A stretch of 64,000 nt of DNA from Aliiroseovarius sp. Z3 (GCF_029105185.1 NZ_JAFMZK010000003.1:434001-498000), one strand, 5' to 3'. Positions 17,161 to 26,175 are shown, numbered from the stretch's first letter. The notes: generated by a model not told the origin, from the sequence alone. Made by a program: numbers and translations.

Positions 17161-18419
17161 ACAATTCCGTTATCCGCATTTCGATCTGGGTCTATCTGGC
17201 GATCTTCTTTGCCTACCTGCTTGGCCCGCTGGTGATCATGTCGATCACGGCCTTCAACTCGCCCAGCTTTCCGCGGGCCACACCTTGGGAATGCCTGACC
17301 TTCGAATGGTTCTCGGCCCTGTTTCAAGACGAGCGTATCCTGAACGGGATCAAGAACTCGATCCTTGTCGGCATTGGCACCATCATCCTGTCCGTGTCGA
17401 TGGGGTTGGCGGGCGCGCTGATGCTGACGCAGATCTGGCCCAAGCTGCGCGCGACCTACTACACGATCATCATCGCGCCGATCCTGATCCCCGGTGTGGT
17501 GCTGGGTATCTCGACGCTGGTGTTCTGGGACCGGATCAACCGGATGTTGGGGCTGGGGGCGGACAGTTTCCTGTCAAACGGGCTGTTTCTGACCATCATC
17601 GGTCAGTCCACCTTTATTGCCAGCTATTGCATGCTGGTGTTGGTCGCCCGTCTGCAACGCTATGATCTGGCGTTGACCGAGGCGGCGCTGGACCTTGGTG
17701 CCACCCATGCACAGGCGTTCCGCAAGATCCTGCTGCCCTTCATGCGCCCTGCGATTGCATCGGCTGCGGTATTGGCGTTTCTGGCGTCGTTTGAGAACTA
17801 CAACACCACAACCTTCACCTTCGGGGAATATCCCACGCTGACCATCGAGCTGGCGCAAAAAGTGCGCTATGGCATCACACCTGCAATCTCGGCCTTGGCG
17901 TTTATGATTGTTGTGCTGACGGTCTTTGCAGCCCTGTTCAACGAAGCGAACATCAAGCGCAAAGAGGTCGTCGCGAAGGCCCGTCGGGAGGGGGCAACCG
18001 TTGGCGAGGTTACCGGCGGCGTCAAATTGCCCGGTTTCTTCACCGGGAATGCGGCTGCGGTTGCGCTGGTGGTGTTTGCGATTGCCACCATCGCCGTGAT
18101 CGGGACTGCGACAGTCTATAGTCCGCAACAGTGCATCGCGAATGTGCAGGAACAGAAGCGCCTGGAAATCCAGCAACGTATTCAGGAACTACGCGAACAG
18201 CGAAAGCGGGATGCCGAGGCCAAGGCCGCAGAGGAGCCGAAGGACGGCGCGACGACTGCACCGAAACCGTCCAACAACTCGGGCTTCGGTGGCGTGTTTG
18301 CGCCGGGAACACTGCAAGGTGGCGAGGAAGGCACCGCGCCACCAGAGGAAGAGCCGTCCGACAATTCCGGTTTCGGAGGCGTCTTTGATCCGGGTAATAT
18401 TGGTGGCGGAAGCAACTGA
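17157..18419 (+). CDS. ABC transporter permease (PotC/PotI-like) with a long C-terminal tail
   Basis: Residues 1 to about 265 form a normal PotC/PotI-type permease with six helices and the EAA loop EAALDLGATHAQAFRKILLPFM. The protein is 420 residues, against about 260-290 for the family. The extra part has a basic linker (about 265-293), a seventh hydrophobic helix at about 298-317, a charged Gln/Glu/Arg-rich probable coiled coil at about 330-360, then a Gly/Pro/Glu-rich end with NSGFGGVF twice, at 374-381 and 403-410. If helix seven spans the membrane, the tail is periplasmic. The start was chosen where ATG overlaps the upstream stop (ATGA). Base composition continues smoothly, and a terminator follows the stop. 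Confidence 0.88.
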   Translation: MNNSVIRISIWVYLAIFFAYLLGPLVIMSITAFNSPSFPRATPWECLTFEWFSALFQDERILNGIKNSILVGIGTIILSVSMGLAGALMLTQIWPKLRATYYTIIIAPILIPGVVLGISTLVFWDRINRMLGLGADSFLSNGLFLTIIGQSTFIASYCMLVLVARLQRYDLALTEAALDLGATHAQAFRKILLPFMRPAIASAAVLAFLASFENYNTTTFTFGEYPTLTIELAQKVRYGITPAISALAFMIVVLTVFAALFNEANIKRKEVVAKARREGATVGEVTGGVKLPGFFTGNAAAVALVVFAIATIAVIGTATVYSPQQCIANVQEQKRLEIQQRIQELREQRKRDAEAKAAEEPKDGATTAPKPSNNSGFGGVFAPGTLQGGEEGTAPPEEEPSDNSGFGGVFDPGNIGGGSN

Positions 18420-18439
18420 GCCATCGCCTGAAAATGAAG

Positions 18440-18467
18440 AAAACCCCGGATTGATTTCCGGGGTTTT
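18440..18467 (+). terminator. Rho-independent terminator of the ABC operon
   Basis: AAAACCCCGGA at 18440-18450 pairs perfectly with TCCGGGGTTTT at 18457-18467 over a six-base loop, followed by CCCTTTTC. With the A-tract on the other side it can also act for the convergent RTX protease gene. Confidence 0.9.
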
Positions 18468-18540
18468 CCCTTTTCTGCCTATCGGTTCGATTTAGATAAG
18501 CATCGACCGCTTACGCGATCAGATACTATTTATATGTGGA

Positions 18541-20493
18541 TCACACAAAGAAAATATCGTCCACGATAGAGTTAGGATCCGCGACGCCAACCAACAAAAG
18601 CGTGTCACCATTGTCGAAGGTAAAGGTTGTATTGTGTCCGTCACTGGAGGCGTTGGATGAGACGAAACTCGCGACATTCGAGGTTGACACCAGTGCGCTG
18701 TCGATTTCGAGACTGTCGCCCTGTGCATCAGAGAAATCCCGGATGACGTCATCACCATCATTGAAATAAAAGGTGTCGCCACCCGCACCGCCGATCATAA
18801 CATCGTGGCCTTGACCTCCGTTCAGGCGATCGTTTGATCCTTTCCCGGACAGATAATCATTGCCGTCGCCACCGATCAGCACATCGTTGCCGTGTCCACC
18901 GGCCAAGCGGTCGTTGCCACCCCAGCCAAAGATGGCGTCATTACCTTTATTGCCGGACAATACGTCGTTGCCGTCGCCACCATATATTTTATCGTTGCCA
19001 TCATCACCCATGATCACGTCTGCGTCGGCACCACCATAGATCGTGTCTTTCCCGTGCCCGCCATAAATCTTGTCAGCGCCTGCGTCGCCGAACAGTTTGT
19101 CATCACCCGAGCCGCCCCAGATTGAATCGTTCCCATCACCGCCATCGACTCGGTCATGTCCGCGGTCGCCGAACAGCATGTCGTTTCCAACGCCACCGTC
19201 GATTTTATCGAAGCCTGATCCGCCGCGAATAGCGTCCCATCCCAGATCTCCGAAGATTGTGTCCGCGCCAAGATCGCCTCGGATGTTATCTCCGCCGGCA
19301 TCACCATACAGCGTATCGTTCCCCTTGCCGCCACGGATCGTATCCACCCCGTCACCACCTCGGATGACATCGTGCCCCAGCTCGCCAAACAGCTTGTCGT
19401 TGCCCTCACCACCAAAGATGTTATCCGCCCAGGTGCCACCGCGAATAGTGTCCCATCCCAGATCGCCGTAAATGGTGTCACGGCCCTGTTCCCCAAAGAT
19501 GACGTCAGGGCCGTTTTCGCCGCGCAATACGTCGTGACCATCGCGGCCGTATATCTTGTCAGCGCCCATCCCACCAAACAGCTTGTTGGCCGCCGAGTTG
19601 CCGAACAATTTGTCCGCGCCGCTACCGCCTTTTGCGTTCTCGATATAGGTTGTGTGATCGATATACAGGTTGTTGGTCTTGCCGTAGACGCTTGAGTATT
19701 GACCGGGCGCCAGATTGATGACCTGCGCTTTCGATGAGTTCGAGACGTCAAGAGTATCATTGCCGCCTTGATCAAAGATCGCCATCGTCATTGCGGGCAA
19801 TTCCTGCGAAAAACTGGCCGCCGGGCCTTCCGCGTTCGAATTGTGACCCCAGATCGTGTTGCCGGTGTTGACCTTGTCGCTGCCCGAAGGTTTGCCATAC
19901 AGCCTATGCATTGCGATGATGTCGGCGGCCATAGGCGTCAGCACGTATGCAAAAGAGGCGTTCACATTCGGGTTATCAGTTTGGGAGAAGTAGGACATCA
20001 CGCTCATTTGCCAACTGTCATTTGCAAATTTTGCGTCGAGTGGGAAAGTAGCGCTACCGTTGTAGTTTCCGGCGTGTCCCAGTCCCAGTGCATGCCCGAT
20101 CTCATGCAAGTAGGTTTGATAGCCGTAGCTGTTCAGGTTGTAGCTGTCACCATTGATCCACCAACTGGGGATGTTCACATTCGCTTGGGTAATGTCACCA
20201 AGACCATTGTAGTAGGTCGTCGCGTATGCTCCGGCCGGATCGCCCTGAAAGAAACGGATATCCGCACTGCCGTAACTTGAGGCAACGAACGTAATGCCGG
20301 ATACGGCTGCCCACGCGTTCAGTGCTTTTTCAGCGAACCAAGCGCCAGCATCAGAGATGAAGTCGACGTTGTAATAAAGTGTGCGATCAGAACCAAGGTT
20401 AAAGGCTGCCCCCTGAGGGTCGCCAGAATATTTTGCAAACCCATGCGTGAGCTGGATGGAAAAATCACTGGGAGATACGCGTCTCAGGGCCAT
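18541..20493 (-). CDS. Serralysin-like RTX metalloprotease
   Basis: A 650-residue probable secreted zinc protease of the M10B (serralysin) type. The catalytic motif HEIGHALGLGH is at 130-140 (zinc ligands His130, His134, His140; base Glu131), followed by the Met-turn SVMSYF with Met166 and Tyr168. Residues 289-576 are 32 consecutive nine-residue calcium-binding RTX repeats (GGxGxDxLx pattern), and the C-terminal region about 577-650 matches a type I secretion signal region. No N-terminal signal peptide is present, as expected. Classic serralysins have far fewer repeats. The ABC exporter and adaptor genes are not in this window. It is monocistronic. Confidence 0.9.
   Translation of the reverse strand: MALRRVSPSDFSIQLTHGFAKYSGDPQGAAFNLGSDRTLYYNVDFISDAGAWFAEKALNAWAAVSGITFVASSYGSADIRFFQGDPAGAYATTYYNGLGDITQANVNIPSWWINGDSYNLNSYGYQTYLHEIGHALGLGHAGNYNGSATFPLDAKFANDSWQMSVMSYFSQTDNPNVNASFAYVLTPMAADIIAMHRLYGKPSGSDKVNTGNTIWGHNSNAEGPAASFSQELPAMTMAIFDQGGNDTLDVSNSSKAQVINLAPGQYSSVYGKTNNLYIDHTTYIENAKGGSGADKLFGNSAANKLFGGMGADKIYGRDGHDVLRGENGPDVIFGEQGRDTIYGDLGWDTIRGGTWADNIFGGEGNDKLFGELGHDVIRGGDGVDTIRGGKGNDTLYGDAGGDNIRGDLGADTIFGDLGWDAIRGGSGFDKIDGGVGNDMLFGDRGHDRVDGGDGNDSIWGGSGDDKLFGDAGADKIYGGHGKDTIYGGADADVIMGDDGNDKIYGGDGNDVLSGNKGNDAIFGWGGNDRLAGGHGNDVLIGGDGNDYLSGKGSNDRLNGGQGHDVMIGGAGGDTFYFNDGDDVIRDFSDAQGDSLEIDSALVSTSNVASFVSSNASSDGHNTTFTFDNGDTLLLVGVADPNSIVDDIFFV
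18766..19629 (-). repeat. 32 degenerate 27-base repeats encoding the RTX beta-roll
   Basis: This stretch encodes residues 289-576 of the protease as an unbroken array of nonapeptides. Near-identical units recur, for example GDLGWDTIR and GDLGWDAIR, pointing to growth by duplication. Confidence 0.85.
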
Positions 20494-20699
20494 TTGAATC
20501 CGTCGACAACCTGTCGCGCCTTCCTGCTGGAGAGATATGTTGCTAAGTGCATCACTGATTAGCCTTCATCAAAATATGTCAGCCTAAAGTGGCACCGATT
20601 TGGGGCGACAATAAGGTAGTTCTTGCCGGAGTTGCAAACAATTTTGTGGTCGTTGGTCCCCGTTGTGGATGTCATTTAGCGTCATGTAAGTACAAAGAA

Positions 20700-20727
20700 A
20701 AAGCCCCGGCACTTCTGCCGGGGCTTT
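20700..20727 (-). terminator. Rho-independent terminator of pnp
   Basis: AAAGCCCCGGCA at 20700-20711 pairs with TGCCGGGGCTTT at 20716-20727 over a four-base loop. On the minus strand it is followed by TTCTTTG, and it lies 21 bases after the pnp stop codon. Confidence 0.9.
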
Positions 20728-20748
20728 CTGTGTCAGACGATCCGCGAC

Positions 20749-22899
20749 TTATGCGTCTTCGTCTTTTTTCTTCTGTTCCGGCGCGACTTCTTCACCGGTT
20801 TCCTGATCAACAACTTTCATCGACAGGCGGACTTTGCCGCGATCATCGAAACCAAGCAGTTTGACTTTCACTTCCTGACCTTCTTTCAGAACGTCCGAAG
20901 GATGGTTCAGGCGGCGGTTTTCGATCTGGGACACGTGGACCAGGCCGTCGCGCTTGCCGAAGAAGTTCACGAAGGCGCCGAAGTCGACGATCTTCACGAC
21001 CTTGCCGGTATAGATCGCGCCTTCTTCCGGCTCTGCCACGATCGCGTGGATCATGTCATAGGCCTTCTGGATGGCGTCCCCGTTGGGCGAAGCGATCTTG
21101 ATCACGCCGTCATCGTTAATGTCGACTTTCGCACCCGAGGTTTCCACGATTTCGCGGATCACCTTACCGCCCGAACCGATCACTTCACGGATCTTGTCGG
21201 TGGGGATGTTCATGGTCTCGATGCGCGGGGCGTGGGCCGAGAACTCTTCGCGGCCCGAAGACAGCGCCTTGTTCATTTCACCCAGAATGTGCAGACGGCC
21301 TTCCTTGGCTTGTGCCAGGGCCTTCTCCATGATCTCGGGCGTGATGCCTGCGACCTTGATGTCCATCTGCAAGGACGTGATGCCGTCTTCGGTACCAGCC
21401 ACTTTGAAGTCCATGTCACCCAGGTGATCTTCATCACCCAGAATGTCGGTCAGAACAGCATACGAACCGTCATCTTCCAGGATCAGACCCATGGCCACAC
21501 CGGCAACCGGGGCTTTCAGCGGAACGGCGGCGTCCATCATGGACAGCGAGCCACCGCAGACCGACGCCATCGAGGACGAGCCGTTCGACTCGGTGATCTC
21601 GGACACGACGCGGATCGTATAGGGGAAGTCCGTCGGCGTCGGCAAAACAGCCTGCAGCGCACGCCATGCCAGCTTGCCGTGACCGATTTCACGACGGCCG
21701 GTGAACCCGAAGCGGCCCACTTCGCCGACCGAGTAGGGCGGGAAGTTGTAGTGCAGCATGAAGTTCGATTTGTAGGTGCCGGTCAGCGCGTCGATCATCT
21801 GTTCGTCGTCGCCGGTGCCCAAGGTGGTCACGACCAAACCTTGGGTTTCACCACGGGTGAACAGGGCCGACCCGTGGGTCCGGGGCAGAACGCCAACTTC
21901 GGACACGATCGGGCGCACAGTGTCCAGCGCGCGACCGTCGATGCGCTTGCCGGTTTTCACCACGTCACCACGCACCACGGCGCTTTCCAGTTTCTTCAGC
22001 GCGGAGCCGAGATTTTCGTCTTCTTGCTGCTCTTCCGACAGCGATGCGATGATCTCGTCCTTGGCGGCGGCAACAGCGGCCACGCGCTCCTGCTTGTCGG
22101 TGTTGCCATAGGCGGCGCGGATCTTGTCTTCGCCAGCGGCTTTCACAGCGGAATAAAGGTCCGCGTAATCGGCAGGCTGGAACTCGAACGGCTCTTTCGC
22201 AGCGGCTTCGGCCAGTTCGATGATCAGGTCGATCACCGGCTGGATCTGCTCATGTGCAAAGTTCACGGCACCCAGCATCTCAGCCTCGGTCAGCTCATAG
22301 GCTTCCGATTCCACCATCATCACGGCGTCTTTGGTGCCAGCCACAACAAGGTCCAGACGTTGATCGGGGTTGCTGCGCAGCTGGTGCATGTCGTCGCAAG
22401 TCGGGTTCAGAACGTATTCACCGTCTTCGAAACCAACGCGTGCCGCACCAATCGGACCCATGAACGGCGCGCCCGAGATGGTGAGCGCAGCAGATGCCGC
22501 GATCATTGCAACGATGTCGGGATCGTTGACAAGGTCGTGGCTCAGCACGGTGCAGATCACCAGAACTTCGTTTTTGAAGCCGGGGACGAACAGCGGGCGG
22601 ATCGGACGGTCGATCAGACGCGAGGTCAGCGTTTCTTTTTCCGTTGGACGCGCTTCGCGCTTGAAGAAACCACCGGGGATCTTACCGGCAGCATAGTATT
22701 TTTCATTGTAGTGAACCGTCAGCGGGAAGAAGTCCTGACCGGGCTTCTGTTCCTTCGCAAAGGTTACGTTGGCCATGACCGAAGTTTCGCCCAATGTGGC
22801 GATGACCGATCCGTCAGCCTGACGGGCAACCTTGCCCGTTTCCAGAGTAAGGGTTTCTTCGCCCCACTCCATCGATTTTTTAGTTACGTCAAACATCAT
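20749..22899 (-). CDS. pnp: Polyribonucleotide nucleotidyltransferase (PNPase)
   Basis: PNPase degrades RNA 3' to 5' by phosphorolysis and works in the RNA degradosome. The 716 residues are the usual length, with two RNase PH domains separated by a helical domain, a KH domain near 560-620 ([15 protein letters not shown]) and an S1 domain near 625-695 ([22 protein letters not shown]). Two adjacent ATG codons (22899 and 22896) follow AGGAAAAC; either may be used. The 165-base leader holds two perfect hairpins. Upstream in the same direction are a fatty-acid hydroxylase gene and then rpsO, so the usual rpsO-pnp adjacency is interrupted. Confidence 0.97.
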   Translation of the reverse strand: MMFDVTKKSMEWGEETLTLETGKVARQADGSVIATLGETSVMANVTFAKEQKPGQDFFPLTVHYNEKYYAAGKIPGGFFKREARPTEKETLTSRLIDRPIRPLFVPGFKNEVLVICTVLSHDLVNDPDIVAMIAASAALTISGAPFMGPIGAARVGFEDGEYVLNPTCDDMHQLRSNPDQRLDLVVAGTKDAVMMVESEAYELTEAEMLGAVNFAHEQIQPVIDLIIELAEAAAKEPFEFQPADYADLYSAVKAAGEDKIRAAYGNTDKQERVAAVAAAKDEIIASLSEEQQEDENLGSALKKLESAVVRGDVVKTGKRIDGRALDTVRPIVSEVGVLPRTHGSALFTRGETQGLVVTTLGTGDDEQMIDALTGTYKSNFMLHYNFPPYSVGEVGRFGFTGRREIGHGKLAWRALQAVLPTPTDFPYTIRVVSEITESNGSSSMASVCGGSLSMMDAAVPLKAPVAGVAMGLILEDDGSYAVLTDILGDEDHLGDMDFKVAGTEDGITSLQMDIKVAGITPEIMEKALAQAKEGRLHILGEMNKALSSGREEFSAHAPRIETMNIPTDKIREVIGSGGKVIREIVETSGAKVDINDDGVIKIASPNGDAIQKAYDMIHAIVAEPEEGAIYTGKVVKIVDFGAFVNFFGKRDGLVHVSQIENRRLNHPSDVLKEGQEVKVKLLGFDDRGKVRLSMKVVDQETGEEVAPEQKKKDEDA

Positions 22900-22920
22900 G
22901 TTTTCCTAGTTGGAAGCGCT

Positions 22921-22966
22921 CCCGGCCCTCCGGGTCTTCCGTTGTCATGGTGGCCCCATTGCCACC
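22921..22966 (-). promoter_or_regulatory. Two hairpins in the pnp leader
   Basis: CCCGG-CCCT-CCGGG (22921-22934) and GGTGGC-CCCATT-GCCACC (22949-22966) lie 22-67 bases upstream of the pnp start. In E. coli a leader duplex cut by RNase III underlies pnp autoregulation; whether these hairpins do the same is inference. Confidence 0.35.
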
Positions 22967-23064
22967 GACCCCTCTACCTTGTCATGCGCCGGGGTCGAAG
23001 CGTCACGTCTCAGATGGGCGGTCCATATAGGAAAAGCAGGTATTTGGAAACAGGATTGTTGCGC

Positions 23065-23817
23065 TTAGGCCGGTGGCGTCGGGCTTTCGGTGGCTTGGCG
23101 CCGGGTCAGCTTGCCGCGCGGCAGCTTTGTGATCCCAAATGCCTTGCGCGCAGTCACCAATCGCAAATCTTCCGGATCCATTCCCATTGACAGGATCGTA
23201 TCACGGTCAAACCGTTCACGGGCAACGTCGCGATCGTGTTTGGTGCCAAACAGGCGATCAATCCACCCCATGCCGAAACTCACATGAAAGGTGGCTTGGT
23301 GATCTTGGTAGTGATGCGCCAGATGAGAGCGTGTGACACGCTGGCCAAACCAGCCTTTTGGCACGTTCACATGCGCGAGCGTGTGACAGTATTCATAGAA
23401 CGTGAACGCGCTGACCGACCCAACGAACAGAGCGACATAGGATATCAGAACGGCAGACCCCAACCCAAGGAGCGGCCATAGCACCAAGCTGTGAAGCGTA
23501 AGCGAGACCATCGCAAATCGCAGGGCATACCAGTGGTCATCACCAGTGAAGTATTCGGCATCATTAGGGAATTCGTGATGCCCAATATGGCTGCGATACA
23601 GGTCGTTGAAGACGCTTTGTTCTGTTGGCGGTTCGCGGTGATACAGGAAGCGGTGCATCACATATTCAACAAAGAACTGAAGGATTGCGCCATATGCCAA
23701 AGCCAGCAGGAACCAAGGTGTAAACCAATAGAAAAGCGCGAACACACCGGCAAGCCAAAACGGGAACAGCCGATGCAGCGTGCCCATGTTGATCAATATA
23801 GCGAGTGTTGCTTTCAT
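23065..23817 (-). CDS. Fatty acid hydroxylase / sterol desaturase family protein
   Basis: A 250-residue integral membrane di-iron oxygenase. The histidine clusters are visible: HRFLYHRE, HIGHHEFPND, the HTLAH segment and HLAHHYQDH. Several hydrophobic segments surround them. Members hydroxylate or desaturate lipids, carotenoids or sterols; substrate unknown. The start at 23817 is set by the near-perfect AAGGAGG eight bases upstream; an earlier in-frame ATG at 23850 lacks one. It lies between rpsO and pnp, all on the minus strand, after a terminator-like hairpin. Confidence 0.87.
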   Translation of the reverse strand: MKATLAILINMGTLHRLFPFWLAGVFALFYWFTPWFLLALAYGAILQFFVEYVMHRFLYHREPPTEQSVFNDLYRSHIGHHEFPNDAEYFTGDDHWYALRFAMVSLTLHSLVLWPLLGLGSAVLISYVALFVGSVSAFTFYEYCHTLAHVNVPKGWFGQRVTRSHLAHHYQDHQATFHVSFGMGWIDRLFGTKHDRDVARERFDRDTILSMGMDPEDLRLVTARKAFGITKLPRGKLTRRQATESPTPPA

Positions 23818-23915
23818 GACTTTCCTCCTTGGTTCAAAGAGAATGGCCAATCAAATGGGCCGCAATCAAGGGGAACCCGACGTAAGCTTGAACAAGTGAC
23901 CTGCAGTCAAAGAAA

Positions 23916-23938
23916 AAGGGGCCGCAAAACAGCCCCTT
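23916..23938 (-). terminator. Terminator after rpsO
   Basis: AAGGGGCCG at 23916-23924 pairs with CAGCCCCTT at 23930-23938 (one wobble), followed on the minus strand by TTTCTTTG. It lies 22 bases after the rpsO stop. Confidence 0.75.
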
Positions 23939-23960
23939 CGTCCGATTTCTGGCGTAACGC

Positions 23961-24230
23961 TTAGCGGCGCAGGCCGAGGCGTTTGATCAGGTCCTGATAA
24001 CGGGCCTCATCTTTCGCGCGCGTGTAGTCCAGAAGCTTCCGGCGCTGAGCAACCATTTTCAGAAGGCCACGGCGACCGTGGTTGTCTTTCTTGTGGGTTT
24101 TGAAGTGCTCGGTCAGGGTCGCGATGCGCGAGGACAGGATTGCAACCTGCACTTCGGGCGAACCTGTGTCACCGTCTTTGGTGCCGAACTCTTTGATCAG
24201 GCGGGTTTTTTCTTCAGGCGTAATCGACAT
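23961..24230 (-). CDS. rpsO: 30S ribosomal protein S15
   Basis: An 89-residue S15, which binds 16S rRNA in the central domain of the small subunit. The conserved core [35 protein letters not shown] and [11 protein letters not shown] are all present, ending LIKRLGLRR. The start is ATG at 24230, behind AAGGAGACC; a reading five codons longer is not typical. A terminator-like hairpin follows. Confidence 0.98.
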   Translation of the reverse strand: MSITPEEKTRLIKEFGTKDGDTGSPEVQVAILSSRIATLTEHFKTHKKDNHGRRGLLKMVAQRRKLLDYTRAKDEARYQDLIKRLGLRR

Positions 24231-24386
24231 CGGGGTCTCCTTCATAGGCTAGAGTTGATGGCGCAGGCCGGGATGTCGTCCAGCAAGGCCCGTGGAGAGG
24301 TCTGCCCACATTTATGGACAGATGGGCGCGTATAGAAAGATTCTCTGTAAAACGCAAAGGAAAAGCGCGATTGGCGCGGTCGATCG

Positions 24387-24701
24387 TTATCTTTGCATCT
24401 CATCAATGATCCGCTGTGCCCAGTCGCCCAGCACAGGGATGAAATCAATCGACGAGAGTAAGAAGAGAAGTACCGATACCAGAAGTGACGCACCAAGCAC
24501 CGATCCCAGACCGAATGCAAGGCCGCGATAAAGCTGAAACATGCCAAGTTTCCAAAGGGAATCATGCAGTTTGATGAAGCGATGGTTGTTCATCCGCTCC
24601 ACTTCGGCGCGCAGGGCACGGACTTCGAACGACAACGCCTGTTCGCGTTCGGCCAGCTTGTTCCTGGCATTCGCTGGTGTGTTCTCCGGCTTGTTAACCA
24701 T
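24387..24701 (-). CDS. DUF5665 family membrane protein
   Basis: A 104-residue protein of unknown function resembling DUF5665 proteins of alphaproteobacteria. Residues 1-45 are charged and probably helical (EREQALSFEVRALRAEVERM). One or two hydrophobic helices follow at about 58-90 (GLAFGLGSVLGASLLVSVLLFLL), then a short amphipathic end (IDFIPVLGDWAQRIIDEM). The start codon overlaps the first of the CtrA-type sites at 24694-24719. It is divergent from the acidic RTX gene. Role unknown. Confidence 0.7.
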   Translation of the reverse strand: MVNKPENTPANARNKLAEREQALSFEVRALRAEVERMNNHRFIKLHDSLWKLGMFQLYRGLAFGLGSVLGASLLVSVLLFLLSSIDFIPVLGDWAQRIIDEMQR

Positions 24702-24719
24702 TTGTTAACCAATCATTAA
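24694..24719. promoter_or_regulatory. Tandem CtrA-type binding sites (TTAA-N7-TTAA twice)
   Basis: Three TTAA half-sites at 24694, 24705 and 24716 are exactly 11 bases apart, giving two overlapping full matches to the CtrA consensus TTAA-N7-TTAA. The first two units form a perfect ten-base direct repeat, TTGTTAACCA. They overlap the start codon of the DUF5665 gene and lie 130 bases upstream of the acidic RTX gene. I found no other full match in the window. Binding by CtrA is inference from the consensus. Confidence 0.55.
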
Positions 24720-24848
24720 TCTAAGTTTGTAGTTATTTTTCCCTAGGAGTTTGCGATCAGAAGACTACAATCGCAAGCGGTTGTCTGTGCCAACCCGTAC
24801 CGTGTCGCGAGGTCTACTTTATCGCGTTTTTGGAAGGCGAGTTGTTAA

Positions 24849-26165
24849 ATGTTGTTTTCGTTACTGTTCCTGGGTCTTTTGCCGGTCGCTTTTATGGCGG
24901 AAAGCTTCACCGAAGATTTCTCGGACGATGATGATACGGGGGAAGACACTGCCGGACGCGGCACCGAACCCGTCCCTGCGGACGGTCCGGGAGATTTCAT
25001 TGCGGTCGACGATGGGGGCGCCTCTGACAGCGACGATGCAGATGCTGTTTTGCAACCCAACACCGGTGTTCAGGTCATACCGGGTCAGGATATCGGGGGG
25101 GATGAAACCGTCCTGAAACCAAACAACGGCTTGGGCGATGGCGCGACCCCGCATCAGGTTGACACTTTGCTGGATCGTTTGCTGGGCACCGAAACAGATC
25201 AGCATTACGGGCGCGAAGACATGGCGCATTTTCTTGGCGACATTGACGAATTTTCACTGACTGATGCGGATGATCACGCCGTTTTGCCGGATGACGGTGT
25301 TGATGGCACGGGCGCCGGCTTGATCGATGCATTTCACGGCACGCCGGTTCTGCGCGACGGCGAAGGGGAACTGGTGCGCGTGGTTGATGGTGGTGCTGGT
25401 GATGACACGCTGACCTCTGGGGATGATGCAGCATACCTTTTTGGCAATGATGGCAACGATGTGATCACGGCAGGTGAAGGCGTGCTGGCAGGGTTCGGAG
25501 GTGACGGGGACGACACACTGGATGCCACGACCAGTCTTGACAGTTTTCTGGATGGAGGGACGGGCGACGACATTCTGATCGGCGGTGAAGGCGACGATCA
25601 GCTGTTTGGCGGCATGCATGAGACGATTGGTGATACCGGGGGCTCCGCAACGGACGACGATGTCTTGTACGGTGGCGCAGGGGACGACGCGCTTTATGGT
25701 GGGTACGGTGCCGATACGCTGAACGGCGGGGAAGGCGATGACATCATCAATCATCTTGGCCATGCGATGGAACGTGGCGGCGCCGAACGTCATGATTTCG
25801 ATTGGCACATTGATGGCGATCAGGACAGGCTGGATGGCGGTTTGGGCAACGACACGCTGATCATGGATCGAAGCGACATCGCCACCGGGGGCGAAGGCGA
25901 AGATGTGTTCTGGATCTATTCTGATGCTGACTCTGGCGAAGATCATGCCGAGGTTATGGATTTTGTACCCGGTCAGGATTTCCTGCGGGTGTCACTGGAT
26001 CCGACACAAGACGCCGGTGAGCTGGAGTATGAGGTCCAGCCGTCGGCCACCGGAGAAGACGGTGTTGTGACCGTGAATGGTGAAGTGGTCGCGATCCTGC
26101 GGGGTGCGCCGGGGGCAACAACCCATGACGTTTATATCGAGGTGGCGCCAAACGTGTTTGGTTGA
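24849..26165 (+). CDS. Acidic RTX-repeat calcium-binding protein with an N-terminal hydrophobic segment
   Basis: A 438-residue, strongly acidic protein. Residues 1-20 (MLFSLLFLGLLPVAFMAESF) form a hydrophobic anchor or signal, which is unusual for RTX proteins. An Asp/Glu-rich region of about 150 residues follows. RTX-type nonapeptides lie at about 178-300 (GGAGDDTLTS, GNDGNDVIT, GGDGDDTLD, GGTGDDILI, GGEGDDQLF, GGAGDDALYGG), then a non-repeat C-terminal domain. No enzyme motif is seen. Its likely place is the cell envelope or surface, binding calcium. The upstream region carries the CtrA-type sites. Confidence 0.75.
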   Translation: MLFSLLFLGLLPVAFMAESFTEDFSDDDDTGEDTAGRGTEPVPADGPGDFIAVDDGGASDSDDADAVLQPNTGVQVIPGQDIGGDETVLKPNNGLGDGATPHQVDTLLDRLLGTETDQHYGREDMAHFLGDIDEFSLTDADDHAVLPDDGVDGTGAGLIDAFHGTPVLRDGEGELVRVVDGGAGDDTLTSGDDAAYLFGNDGNDVITAGEGVLAGFGGDGDDTLDATTSLDSFLDGGTGDDILIGGEGDDQLFGGMHETIGDTGGSATDDDVLYGGAGDDALYGGYGADTLNGGEGDDIINHLGHAMERGGAERHDFDWHIDGDQDRLDGGLGNDTLIMDRSDIATGGEGEDVFWIYSDADSGEDHAEVMDFVPGQDFLRVSLDPTQDAGELEYEVQPSATGEDGVVTVNGEVVAILRGAPGATTHDVYIEVAPNVFG

Positions 26166-26175
26166 TCGTGACCGA

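Noticed and set aside
18766-19629. Repeat array considered as CRISPR or a satellite
   Set aside because: The units are degenerate 27-mers that stay in frame and encode RTX nonapeptides; no spacers or conserved direct repeats exist.
20902-23190. Very long plus-strand open frame (762 codons) opposite pnp
   Set aside because: It is antisense to a certain gene, reads as low-complexity His/Gly/Arg-rich sequence without any motif, and arises from the GC-rich third positions of pnp.
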